64,000 nucleotides of DNA, taken from positions 9,677,001 through 9,741,000 of the forward strand of contig NC_087111.1 of assembly GCF_963855985.1 (NCBI RefSeq), written 5' to 3'. The first letter of the stretch is position 1; each line of letters starts with the position of its first letter. A model generated the notes under the pieces. It saw nothing but the letters and a program-made list of their open reading frames with translations, searched no databases and had not been told where the DNA came from. The position numbers and the translations under genes were made by a program. Below, piece after piece: positions 1 to 13,300 of the stretch. The stretch is from Ostrinia nubilalis. Taxonomy: Eukaryota > Arthropoda > Insecta > Lepidoptera > Crambidae.

Positions 1-3000
1 GTCAGATTTTTTTATTTTAAAGTTAATTTTGGCGTCACATGGAGGCGACTTCGATTTTCTTTTAACTGGAGGTGGTGAAGGAGGGAGTAAGTCTTTAAAT
101 ACTTGTTCATCTGTGTTTATTCCTACACTGACAAGTATGATTTCCTCGTAATCCGCGAGTGCCTGGGGCTTCTCTGGGATAGGCAGTGGCAAACATTCCG
201 CGGGCGCCATGCCTACAATCTTCATCATCTCAGCATCGCTGATTAGCGGCTGTAGTTGCAAATTCTCTACTTTCGGAATTTTGCTCATCACGATATCTTC
301 GTCACGTTTCCTCATTGCCTCGGCTTTCTGTTTTTTGGTGTTCATCAATATCTTTCTAGAAGCTTCGCGGATTGGGTCAAATATAACCTTTGGAGCCTCT
401 GGTTCTACAACGCGTGGTTTAGACGGAACCAAAGCTTTCAAGTTCTTGTCTAAGTGTGGCATATCCGGGAATATGGCTTCTGGACTAACAGTGGTGGAAC
501 TTGCGTTGGAGCTGACTCCTCTCCTCAGCTTATATTCCTGAAGATTAAGTTTCCTCTTTCTAACTGGCTGTTCGGATTCTTTTTTGCACGTTATCTCTGA
601 TATTCGTTGCAATTCTTCATCAAAAGGCCTTTTTTCTTCCTTCTTCACCATAGCATGTGGTATTTGGACGTCATGTTTGTTTGGAAAGAGAGCTGTATAA
701 AAGTTGTCCTCTTTTGGACGGGGCTCTTCTTTAACTACAACAGGAGGACTTTGTTTAATATTTACACTCTTGGATTTATTGCTATCTACATCTTTGTCTT
801 TGACTTCTTTAACCGACTTAGATTTAACACTACTGTGTTTATCACTCGTAACATTCTTTTGCTTATCACCTACTTTGTTATTTTTCTGAGAGTCTTTAAC
901 ATCACAGGAATTCAGTATGACTGCTGATTTATTAATAATAGTTAATTTAATGCTACCATTAGAATTTTGACTTGATTTATCACTTTCTGCTTTACAAGCA
1001 CTTTTAATCACAGAAATTCCTTTATTAGTGTCGTTTGTCGCACTGTGCGGAGGCGAAAGTTTTTTCCGGCACGTTGACTGTGCTAGCGGTTTCACTGGTT
1101 GTTTAACACACTTTTTTGATTTAACGTCACTATCGTCTTTATTCACTTTTTTGTTCTTTGAACACTTATCACTTTCTTCGTCACTGCTTAGGTTATAGTC
1201 TATCTTTTTGTTTTTACACGACCTATGCCTAGAACTAAGGATCCTATTGTTGCTGGAAAGCACTTCAGGTTTTAGCAAGCTTTGTCCTCCCTTCAGGTTG
1301 GGAAGGCTGTGCCGTTTCTTCGATGTGCAGTAGTCGTGATCAGATTGAACAGGACTTGGCGACCGTTTGACCGCAGTTTTAACAGTCGTCGGCATCTGAA
1401 AGAATTTATTTGGTTTCAATGTGTTCGTTTGTTGAAATTGAACACATCAAAATGTGGATTATGTACTTACCAGTATTTGTCGCATCTTCGTCTTGTTCAA
1501 CTGGACCCCTGCATCTTGCTGTCGCATCCCGTTCGTGAGGCTTTTGCTGGAACCCTTGATTTTATCATCAGGTTTTGAGGAAGACTTTTTTGATTTTGTG
1601 TTGAGCTTTTCAGTGGCTTCGAACTGCTCTAGGAGCGAGTTCAAATTGTTCGCTTCTAAAACGGGGATGACTGTATCATTGCAGGACTCTACATCGACGA
1701 AATCGTCACACTCAGTCTTGATGTCAGGGATTTCTTTCTTCACCGACTTTTCCACGCAATAGTCAAGGACGTTAGGTTCAGATATAGGTGTCGACGAGCG
1801 TTTTGGACGGTAGTTTGTAAACTTCTTAACAACTGGCGGTTTTGTAGTGGGTATTGAGGACTCAACTGGCCTGTCCATATCCATATCAACTGGGCTGAGA
1901 TCATCCTCGTTCTTAATGACAGCATTGGCACCCGATTTTTCAGGTTTGCTTGTTATTAAAAAGCTGTTGATATCTTCTTCGGTCAGTGTGCGCGGAATAT
2001 CGTCACTTTTGCCAGCGCTGACGTCAGATTTATCTTTATCGTCAAAGGCAAGATCAGAAAGATCGAGGTTCAGATCTTCGAAGCTCAAGCACGTTTTGGC
2101 ATCATCTACATCCATACAAATATTCATAGGTGAATGTGGAACAGACAGTGACCTTTGCCCATTTTTCAGTTTGGAGTAATTCATGTCAAACAGAAAGTTT
2201 TTCAATTCTTCAATGTTTGGCAACACTTCTAAATCCGATTCGTTAATCGGATCGTGATCCATTTGTTCCTCTTGCACTGGTTCCTCTTTTTTAGTGACTG
2301 TCGGGAAAAGTTCTTCTGTTTTCAGAGTTTGTTTCTCAATGCGGAAGACCGTGCTATCTTCTTCTGGAACTTTGTGCTTTATAAAAAAGTCGTCAACATA
2401 TGGAATTGTGGGTGGCGCTTTTTCTTCTTTGATGAAATACTCATCAACATCTTGAACCACTGGTTCATCTTTTACCTCCAGTATGTTATCGTTATTTTTG
2501 ATAAAATATTCATCTACGTTTGAAACTACTGGACCGTCAATATCGATACTAATTCCATCTTGGTAGTTTTCTGTGTTCTCCTCTCCTTGAACATCGTCAA
2601 TATTGACATATTCTACATCTGAGGATTTGTCCTGTATGCCGTAGTTGCTTTGTTCATCCTCGTCTGAATCAAGATCTAAATCTGGATGTACTGCGTATAC
2701 TTGGATGATTTCATAGTCTCGTCCTTCTACTAGTGAATTATTGGACACCGCCAGTTGAAGAATACCTGGGTCTGATCTGTTCATGTCAACTTGAACTTCC
2801 TCGATTTCAAGTTGTTCCTCATTCTCATCTTCGGAGCTTGAGTCTTGCCTTGTTGGGTCAACAACCACCTGTAAAAGTAATTCACAAACTTTGGTGAAAA
2901 GTACATTTTTGAGTCTTTTGACATGCAAATTGATCAGTTACATCAACCTACCATTAAATGACGAAATTCTGCAATGTATTTTATACTTTAATATCCTTAT

Positions 3001-3315
3001 TTTAAGGTTAATTTCAGGAAAATTGTCAGTACGTAGGACAGCACATCAAGCTTTACATTTTATTGGAAAATAGCCCTTATCACAACTACATAAAAACTTT
3101 AAATCAAAATAACTTACAGCTTGTTGGTTGTTTATGCTCCAATCTGGCTCTTCACATTCCTCCTCGTAATGCCTCGGCTCATACCGGGGCTGTGGCCGGA
3201 CATATTCTGGACTATTTTGATCCTCTGAGGACTCGCTTGTGGCTCTCATGATCTTGTGCCCTATGGGCCTGTATCTGCTTTGGTGGTAGGGCACATTCAT
3301 AATGTGAGATTCCAT
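1..3315 (-). CDS. Large acidic low-complexity (probably nuclear) protein, N-terminal 997 residues, continues past left edge
   Basis: Three coding exons read on the minus strand: 3315-3118, 2868-1471 and 1395-1, all joined in phase 0 at GTAAGT donors and AG acceptors. The third exon stays open to base 1, so the C-terminus is outside the window. The ATG lies 2 bases after an AG acceptor (3318-3319), so a 5' UTR exon must lie upstream. The protein is rich in Asp/Glu, Ser and Lys and has no membrane segment. Basic clusters such as KKPVKRKS-like and SKKRH stretches in the third exon look like nuclear localisation signals. A short motif, VDEYFIK/VDDFFIK, occurs three times at residues about 184, 207 and 224. 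No catalytic domain is visible in the part present. I do not recognise the family; a nuclear scaffold or the disordered N-terminus of a larger enzyme are both possible. Exon structure is well supported; function is unknown. Confidence 0.85.
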
Positions 3316-4675
3316 GGCTGTAACAATGATAAAATTGGGTATTAAAATTGAGGACTTTTTTGGGATGTGTTTTTAGTTTACACTTTGGCTAGTATACTAG
3401 ATTAGATACTGTTCAATTATTTTAGGGCCATGATTGGCTAAAATAATACAATATTTCTTAACGTTATACCAAAGTAAATCTTAGCATAAGCTTTCATTCA
3501 TTGTTTTTGACATGCTAATGTATTGTATTGTTTGAATATTGTCCTGTTTTGTAACATAATAAAATAATGGGTTAACAAGACAAAACCAAAACTACTGAGT
3601 TTAGAAATCTGAGATGAGAGTTTATTTTGTTAAAAAAAAGTGGAAAAGTTTTTTTATTTGCTATATGTATATTATTTTTGGAAATTAAGTAAGGATTTGA
3701 GTGAGGTAAGGTGATTCCTTTGAGTAAGCATATTAAGGGGTTAAACTTTTAAAGGACACTGTCCAATTTATAACCAGGACAAAACTTTCATTGATCGAGA
3801 ATTAATTTACGTTACATTTATTAGTGAAAGTTCACCCATATGATGAGCTTAATTTATCAACTGCAAAGTCAGCTGCACAGATCTAAATATTGACCTAAGC
3901 TCTAAGCAAATAAGGTGCAATATTCAATAGGAATATGATACATCATTTAGGTGCAGAAGGTCCAAGTTGCAAAATGTCCAGGAATTAATTGTTTTATTCC
4001 CATGCAAATAAATGATGGAATTGGATTTATATTGTATCCTCACTATTTTTGAGTAATATAACTCTACAGACCACACTGAGTTTATTTGTTACAGCAAACT
4101 TTTTGTTTAGTTTAGAGCCCATCCGCAACAAACTTTTTAAGAGAGATCTTATGATCTGGCTTTACAAGCCTGAAAAAGTTTTTAAAATAATAAAATTATT
4201 TGAAATCCTCTTTACTGATATTAATAGAGTAAAATAATCCTGGCACAAAATTGGAAATGCAAATTGAATTTAAAATTAAATTACATTGTCACACTGACAA
4301 CCGTCTAAAACACAAAACTTCATAAATTCAAAACATAAACAAAGCCTAAAAATTTATAAAAATAGTAAAAGTTTAAAAATTAATTTAGTTTATTATTATA
4401 AAAAATTAAAACCTATTTTTAGTGTTAGTAGTTATCAAGTATTTGTGTGAAGATATTAATTATGCCAAGGTATGGTGATAAATTGTATTTTATTTATATT
4501 TAAACTATTAAATTACCTAAAGAACCTAAGAATTGTTTAGAATATCTGATTTATCTTAAAATTTTAGAAGTCTTCCATATCCCATGTGATACAAGATAGT
4601 TTCTGAACTCCTATTAACTGGGTATATTGTGATTTACTTAAAATAGCACCTAAATAGATATTTATTTATTAAGTA

Positions 4676-4873
4676 CTAGCTGACCCGGCGAACTTTGTTC
4701 CGCCTTAATGGCAATAAATAAGCAGACTTTTTTTTTAATTTCGAACGGGATAAAAAGTATCCTATCTCCTTCTCCTGGCTCTAAACTACCTCCCTGACAA
4801 TTTTCAGCTAAATCGGTTCAGCCGTTCTTGAGTTATAAGTGGAGTAACTAACACGACTTTCTTTTTATATAGA
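4676..4873 (-). mobile_element. Non-autonomous Helitron-like element
   Basis: Read on the minus strand it starts TCTATATA and ends GTCAGCTAG, lies between A and T, and has a short hairpin (GGCGAAC...GTTCCGCC) just inside the 3' end, which are the hallmarks of Helitrons. Two further copies at 27273 and 27477 are nearly identical over the full length. Confidence 0.75.
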
Positions 4874-5849
4874 TTTTAATCTTAGACCCAATCATCCCTT
4901 ACATTTTCCTATGAAAATTCATAGGTTTGTGTTAGAGAATTTTAAAGTAAAGAAGTTTGCTTCAAGAAAAAGCTTATAAATTAAAAAAGTAACTGTTTAA
5001 TAACTGTTAATATTATCATCTACAGTTTAAGTTTAATCAATTCTTGTATTTAAGTTTCATGAAAATGTAATTTGTTAAAATTGTAAAAAGTATGGCATAA
5101 AATATTTAATTTTGCTATTTGTTTTTTTAAATTCTTTAAAAATATGGAGAAAGATATCATATAATGGAAAACTTAACAGTTTTTGTAGTTAAATATGAAT
5201 GGTAGTCTTATTTATTACTTATTTGCTTATGCTTATCTAAGCTAAAGAAAACTTTATATTTTGTCTTAATTTCAAAATAATTACACAATTTTCAAAAGCT
5301 CTTTGAGTTTTGGCACTTCAATGTTTTTCTATTTGTTTATTTATAACAAATGTTTAAGTTGTTTTTAATAATATCTAACATTTTTAGTATGTTTCTTAGT
5401 AGTAGCTGATAAAGGTTTTCAGTAAGTAAGAAAGCAACAGGTTTCAACCATAAAGATCTGTTAGTATGGCCCCACATGCCATGCTTCCTTGTTGGTTATG
5501 TTTTGTTCTAGACTAAAAGTGATTTGATGGCTTGTTTTAAGATTTGCTTTACATAATTTGTATATAATCAACTAAAAGGTCACTGTAACACTACTTGGCA
5601 CCTGCTTGATAAGCTTTTTGATAACTACACAATAACATAAACTTTAACCTACATTTCTACATTTTGCACACATTGATGGTCAATTGGTCAAGTTTAATGT
5701 AATCACTTCATTATCAGTGGTACTGCACCAATCTGCGATACTGATACTGTCACTTCGGGTGATAAGAGCCAAAATACCATCTTGTCATACCCCCATCTGT
5801 CAAATTGGGAAAACAAGAGCCGTCACGTGATTTACAATAAATAACATTT

Positions 5850-6830
5850 TAACAGCGTGCTGACCGCTCCGCACGGCGACTATTGCACGCCTCACGCAGC
5901 CGAGATAACGGTTTCACTATTCGCTCACTTTTCCCCGCAAAAAAGTGCACAAAATATCGTGCACGTTATAGGTTAGGTTCACGTTCAATGCACTCTCACC
6001 CGAATTTATGCTTGTAAATACACATTTCTATATTCCATTCACTAAGAAGGTATATTTTACGCGATTTTATGTTAATTTATAGCCAAATACGGTCAAAACA
6101 AACAATAGTGCGATGACATAAATCGCCCGCGCTAACCTAACCTTGGTCGCGGAAAAAAGGTTCTTACAGATTTCTAGTTCAAGGTCTCATGAAAAACTGA
6201 AAAGTCACATGAAGGCGTTACACAAACAAAACTGAAATATCATTGCGACCCGCACAGAAATCTATTTTAAGACAAACAACAGACGAAAAAAGCACTAACC
6301 TTTACAACCTCAAGTGACGGCTTTATCCATGTAATTTTTATTCACGAACTTTTAACAATTTAGCACTATTCACTACACAAACCACTCTCACATATAAGTT
6401 TTTCGGCACATTTTAACACAGCACAGTTCATTTAAAATTGTTTTTCGTAAAAAATTAACACTTTACGAAACATCACATGTTACGAACTTCACGACAGCAA
6501 AATTCCGATTTACGATGTTGCCCTATATGAAATTTCTTACGTCAAAATCGTTGACGTATGAAAAGTTCCGATACGCTAGGACTTTCAAAAGTTAACACTT
6601 TGAAATATTAGCAGAAATAAGACGATGTTACTCCGATGGAGTCACAAACTTAACTGATTCAAAAACTGTCCTGTCGAGCGGTCCTTTGCCAAAGTAAAAA
6701 TAAAGTGGAGGGGGAAATAACGCCTCCAAAATAATCCCTTTCGCTCGCTCCTGTAGGTGAAAGTATTGTTCTCGCTCGCCCGTCTCACCCATCTACCTGG
6801 TAATTACAAAAGACCTAGAACAATACAGTC
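5850..6830. promoter_or_regulatory. Candidate bidirectional promoter region
   Basis: This is the only CpG-richer stretch between two divergent genes whose first exons are both missing. On the minus strand a possible first-exon donor (GTTAGT) falls at 6294-6299. No convincing TATA box or initiator could be fixed, so the placement is inference from geometry and base composition. Confidence 0.3.
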
Positions 6831-7369
6831 ATTTCTTTGAATTCACTTTGTTTTGAATAGATGAGCTTATCTCAGAGGCAGCGTTTTTAAAGAAGGATGT
6901 GGTAATATTTTACAAATAATATGTAGACCCAAATGTTGATAAAGTTTCATTCAAAAATCCGTTGCTGCTAAAATATGAATGTTTTTGAAAGTATGACGTC
7001 GCGTCGTGGTATTAATTTTGAAAATGAAACGAATGAATATGAAATATTTTCAGCGACACATAACAGCATCAAAAATATGAAACAAAAGTAAAACTAAATA
7101 GAGTTAACTAAATTTTGTTGATTATGTAGGTATGTTTCAGTTCTAACATAGCCAATCATTATTTTATTAATCAAATAAGTTTAATATCATCATAGGTAAC
7201 CTATAAGATGAATAGGTACCTATTATGCCTCGAATAAGGCTATTTACATATGATTAAACAGATTACTTGACGTAAAATGATGAGTAAAACCCCTCAACGC
7301 AATGTGTTATTTCAATGATTAAGTTCCTAACTCTATCTGGATAATATTATTAATTTCTTAATCATACAG

Positions 7370-10300
7370 ATGTCTCGACATTCAAGTCACGAACGTGCGT
7401 TAGAAAACACAGAAGTCCTTGAGGTCATAAGAGAAGAACAATGTTCTCCTGCAGTATCCTCGGTAAACATGGACGCCGTATCCAAAACTGTTGCTGAAGC
7501 ACCGAAAGCATGCGTTGATTGCACATGTTTAAATGACCTTGAAAAAATGAAGGATTCAAAGAATCCTGAAGAAATTGAAAGGATGATGTTAGAAAGAGAA
7601 GCAGTTTTGCGGCGTGAATTTCTCCAGAAGCTGGAAGGAGAAACGAATGACCTGAAGGACAAATTTGACTATATTTTACAGTATGTTTTGTAGCAAATAC
7701 GTAATTCAGTTAAAGTTTTAGTAGAATCAGCCTGAGATTTGTCCAAAACTTTTGAAATTCAGCTAAACACAGACTTTGAAACGAGTTTTAAGCTAGTTTC
7801 TGAATACAGTTCAAGGTTTTAAAACTATTTTACCGTAGTTAGAATTTGTAATAGTATTAGGTGTGTAATTTTATTAATGCTATTTTATCAGAAATGAGCA
7901 AGTGAGAACATCGTTTATGCTTCGCGAGGCGCACAGAGAACGCCAAGAAAAAATTGGCGCCTTACAAACTCAACTTGAATGCAAGAATTTAGCTGGAGTC
8001 ATGTATGTGATGTGTACAGAAAGAAGGAAGAGCAAACTGGAGCGACTGAGGCTCATACAAGGTATTAATTTTATCATCTGTGGTTATTTATAAAATGGCA
8101 ACATTGAACGGTTTTGACATTTCGCATGGCGCGGAGAGTTGACGATTAGACTTGATTGAAATTTTAGATCGCGGGTTCGAATCCCAATGTTGATGATTTA
8201 TTAAATTCATTTTTTTTATTTTCTTTTAGAAGTTAAGAAATAGTAAATAAGTTAATGTAATCATTTGAGTAGTACGCTTAATAATCACCTTAGACAATTA
8301 CGTAGGTAGGTACTTACCTAAGTATAGGTAATACTAAACTTTCTAACCAAAAGCACTTATTACTTAAGTGAGTAATTAGCAAATTTATACACTTAACTAA
8401 ATGAGTAGAATTTTCGCAAACACTAATTAATTAATGAAATTCCTTAGAAAAGTAGATAATAAGTAACCTACTGGTAATCACAAAAATCGGCCCACCTACG
8501 TTTTACAGGAAAACTCGTTTCTACTGACACAATCACGGTGCCCCAACAATATTGGTGTTATTTGAAAGCCCAATAAATATCCTTAAAGAAAAACACATTT
8601 AATTTCTTATTAAACGATTAACATAAACGCTATAATATACAATAAATTTTAATGTGACTTGAAAAAAGACCTCACTTTGAGCTCACCTCTGGGATCAATT
8701 AGACCAATTTTTATGATTATAAAACCAAATAATGATCTCACGTGTCCTCTTTAACAGATGGATAGCGATTAATCCCAACTTAACAGTTTTATAGCCATAA
8801 AAGTTGGCTCAAAGCGTAACTACCTATGTTTTCAAGAAGTGGCTCTGGATTCTTCTACAGGCACATTTTCGGAGTAAAAACCTTTCCTTTAATGAAATGA
8901 AGCTTTGAACTAGGCTTTTAAATGGTGCCAATATTGGTGGGAAGTGGGGATGCATACGTTTGAAAGTGCTTGTCGCGGAAGGGTCGATTTTTGTGATGAC
9001 CAGTGTATTTAGCCCATTTAGACCTACCGTGCCCTATTTATTTTATGTTACTTTCTAAATCTTATAAAATGATAAAAACATAGTTTATTAAAATTTCTTG
9101 GCAATTAGAGTCTCTACTCAAACTAAATCGTGGGTTCGATTCCCATCTTAGACAGTTCGACTTTTTCAAATTGAATATAATAATGTAGGTACATTATAAA
9201 GATAAAAAATTAGACCATAATATTTAAATTTCATTTTCAACCAAAATGCAGGTAAAATCATAAATTATGTACTTAGGTACTTTTATTTCTTCAAAATTCT
9301 TCGCGTGGGATTTTTTCCCATACATTTTTTATCATAAAGGCTACTTTTCATACGTGTTAATAAACTTATCTTTCTATTATTATAACCTACCTAACTACTT
9401 TTCCTCTAAAAAGTCTGCTTCAGTTAAACAAAAGAAACAAACCTTTTATTTTGTTCTTTCACAATTTCTATTGTTAAATGAGCAAGTGCTTAGAAGTACA
9501 ACAATAGATTATGTTTAAATTGAATGAGTTTTCCCAAAATACATTATCTGCTACTTAGTAATCGCCTGGTATTTTTACCCGTTAACTTATCACTGTGTGG
9601 TGATTAATCAAAGCTTTTAACCAACTGCCTAAAAGTAAGTCATGTTTCTCGTAAGTAGGTAGGTATGTGGTATTTATGTTCATTTAAGAACGATGTTGTT
9701 TTTACATTTAAGTCTGAAAGGTAGTTTAGGTATTTCAGTATTTTCAGTGATGTGAGTTTGCTAAGAATAATCGCTTAGGTGTCATTGTAATTAATTGTAT
9801 GTTTGTTAATTTATTTTAAGTAAAAGTAAAAAATATAATTTTATTGTACCTACACATTTCGATATAAATTTTAATTAATTTATTTATACTTTTGCACATT
9901 ATACTGTGCAGTGGCGGACTTAATGCTAGATGGCATTCTCTGCCAGTCAACCACAATTATAATCTACCTACTAAGTAGGTCTGGGACAAATAAATCGTTT
10001 ATGGTCCGTGGTTAGTAAAATTGTTTAGCTCAGATTAGCCCCCGGCGGGAATTGAACCCGGGATTGCTGCTAAAAATTTTAATCTGAAATTGTCAAAATT
10101 CAAGGGATCTGTGAGAGTTTTTGTGTACAAACTACCGAGGTAAACTTTAGTAGGTACCAATATCATCAAAAACATTTCACGTGATTCGAAGTTTTGAAGT
10201 TTTTAAAACAAACAGCATTTTATAACACACATTACTCTAAGGCGCAACATCTTACTTTAACATTGATAAACGTCAAAAATCTGTCAAACTCCATACAAAA

Positions 10301-13300
10301 AGCACCGGTTATCGTTATAGTTATGGTCAAAATTAGGTGGTGCAACTCAGCCTAAGAATTTCTAATTAAACTACACACTTGCCAAAAGAGTTTTCACAAA
10401 TAGTTCTTACATTACCGTTTTTGGAATTTGAGTAAACAGAAACAGAAAATAAATAATTTCAACTAGCGGCCCGCCCCGGCTTCGCACGGTTGCAATGGAA
10501 TTTCCCGGCTTTTCTCTTCTTTAATACATGTTTTATACCTAACCTTCCTCTTAAGTCACTCTATCTATTAAAAAAGTGATCCTATAAGGGTTCCGTTTTT
10601 TCCTTTTGAGGTACGGAACCCTAAAAAACGCATCAAAATCCGTTGCGTAGTTCTAAAGATTTATCTATAGGTAGCTAGGTATCTAATCTATACTTATAAT
10701 AAATCTGTAGTTTTCAAAATAACTATCAGGGGGTGATTAGTGATCGATACTGATGCCAAAAATGCAATCAGTAAAATTTTTGTCTGTCTGTCTGTCTGTA
10801 TGTTCCTTATAGAAACAAAAACTACTAGACGGATTATAACGAAACTTGGTACAATTATTCTTCATACTTCTGGGCAGGTTATAGTATACATAGGAATTCC
10901 CACGGGAACGGGAATTAGCGGGAAAAATCATTTGTATGAAAAATCTAAACCGCTTAAGTTAGACGCTTGAAATTTGGCATGCAGGTACCTTAGTAAATTT
11001 GAAGCTTAGTTACAACAGGATATTGCAAAATTCCTACGGGAACGGGAGTTAGCGGGAAAAAACATTTGTATGAAAAAATCTAAACCGCGTAAGATAGATG
11101 AAGGGGGTAAAACGGGATCCACGCGTACGAAGTCGCGGGCGGCCGCTAGTACATAATATATAGGGACAGACAGCGGAAAGCGACTTTGTTTTATACTTAC
11201 TAAGTATGTAGTGATAAGTTACACGCGTTTTCGCGCTGTGACAAAATGTTTATAAGCTTTTTTAATTAAAGTCTGGACATTTTCAGAGTACACCAACTAC
11301 ATCCGAGCCCTGCAGACCATCCTGGCTGACGGTCAGGAACTGATCCTGAGACTGTCTCGAGGGTACAAAACAGCCGCTAGAGTCGACCACGAGTGGCGGG
11401 AGAAGATGAAGATGGTCATTAAGGAGGTGATAATCATCATTATTTACAGGATAGGCTTTATGTTCTACTCTTTATGTGGGTACGAGTACCTAGTTACCTA
11501 CTAGCGGCCGCCCTCGACTTTGTACGCGTGGATCCCGTTTTACCCACTTAGGGGTGGAGTTTCGTAAAATCCTTTCTTAGCGGATGCCTACGTCATAACA
11601 TCTACCTGCATGCCAAATTTAAACCTGATCCGTCCAGTGGTTTGGGCTGTGCGTTGATGATCACTATGTCAGTCAGTCAGTCAATCAGTCAGTCAGTTAC
11701 CTTTGATTTTTATATATTTAGATTGTAAAAAGCGCAAAGGGAAGAATGTGATCATCAAAGAGACGATATTAATATTGGCTTCACTTCGAGAGACCTGTAA
11801 CCAATAGAACAAGGCGATTGTGGAGGTACCGCAGATTCGACTTTGAAATCGTTTGTAGTCGTCAATAAGATTCTAATGCTTTGCACAATGCTTATAAGTT
11901 ATACTCGTAAGTATGACATTAATTTATAATGAAAATCTTTAACCTAAACGGCCAAAAAATAGCGTGGGCAGGCCTCCTACTAGCTGGACCGACAATCTGG
12001 TAAAGGTCGCGGGAAGAATCTGGACGCGGGCAACGCAGGACCGTTCATTATGGAAAGCCTTGGGGCAGGCCTTTGTCCAGCAGTGGACGTCATTTGGCTG
12101 AAACGATGAATCAATTTTAAGAAATTGGGTACTTACTTAAGTATGAGACTAATAAGATGCTCAATGGTTCCGATTTATTTATAGCCGGGTTGATTAGCAA
12201 AACAATTTAAAAAAAGAAAGTTTAAATTATTACCCGACTGCATCAGAAGGAGCTTTATGTTTTTTGTCTCAGTTCCAAGCCTACGTGTACCACTTCAGCG
12301 GTGGTACTCCTGAATCCAACCAGTACCTGTTCGATCTGCCTGCCCTGCTGAAGACGGAGGCATCGGTCTACGACGACCCCAAAGAGGACCCCATTGAGGA
12401 GCCCGACCATGAGGGGGAGGAGGAGGAGGCTGAGGGTAGGAAATAAATAAAAATAAATAAATAAATAGAGTTAGGAATTGCAGTCATTATGAATAGGTAT
12501 AATGTATTTCAAGTATTACAGGAAAATAAAACGCATAGGTAAATTACTTAATGAAAGTGCTAACATTATCAATTACCTACCAGACAGGAAGCCGATCTTT
12601 ATTTAACTGTTATGTTCAGAATCAGATTAATATCACTGCGGGTTTGACAGTTTAATTCACCCCCGGGACTTTGGTCTTCAGTGGTTAAAGTTTTTACTTT
12701 TTACTGATTGCACAAGATAGAGTAGTAGAAGTGGAAAAGACAAGTGCAAATAGTCTCGATACACTTAAATCAAATCAATTCAAAAATATTTTATTCAATT
12801 TTGACCACTAGTGGCACGAACGTCAAAAAACAGTAAAAAAAGAATGGGGCACTTTGCATGTCTCCTTATCTTTTGGGCCCTACCACTGACAGTATTGGAT
12901 TAATTCGTTTATAGTAGGCTAACTAAATAATTATTTTTTTCAACTTAAATCATTCACGAAACAGACCCCAACGCGGAGAAGCCGTGGTGGGAGCTGATCG
13001 AGGGCGAGTGCAAGCCCTTCATCATGTTCGGGGACATGGCGGAGTTCCGCCCGCCCCAGCGCAGGGAGGTGCTGAAGGCTGTCAAGGCGGCTGCCACCGC
13101 GCCCAGGCAGTGGAAGGAGTATGGTAGGTCATAGCTGGACATTACCACAGAGCTTAGATCGTAATACAGCCCCCCTAGACCAGTTACAAAACGTCACAGC
13201 TTTCATTTCGAAATCGCTTCATAAAGCGCAATAACTCCAAATTGCTTCACGAAGGGCAGTAACTCCAAATTGCTTCACGAAGGGCAGTAACTCCAAATTG

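Larger units (their letters stand above)
3319..7369. other. Divergent 5' region of genes 1 and 2 (introns of 5' UTRs, AT-rich, one Helitron)
   Basis: No coding exon is seen. Both flanking genes have a splice acceptor directly before their ATG (3318 on minus, 7369 on plus), so their first, non-coding exons must lie in this stretch. The sequence is AT-rich except for a more CpG-containing patch from about 5850 to 6800. A Helitron-like insertion lies at 4676-4873. Confidence 0.5.

Noticed and set aside
7902..8093. Separate small gene
   Set aside because: This frame is exon 2 of the coiled-coil gene; it joins 7680 to 7892 and 8061 to 11287 in phase.
8100..8190. tRNA gene
   Set aside because: A B box is present, but the acceptor stem and spacing do not fold into a tRNA; it is probably a relic of a tRNA-derived repeat.
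9100..9156. tRNA gene
   Set aside because: Only a GGTTCGATTCC B box; no paired acceptor stem or proper anticodon arm.
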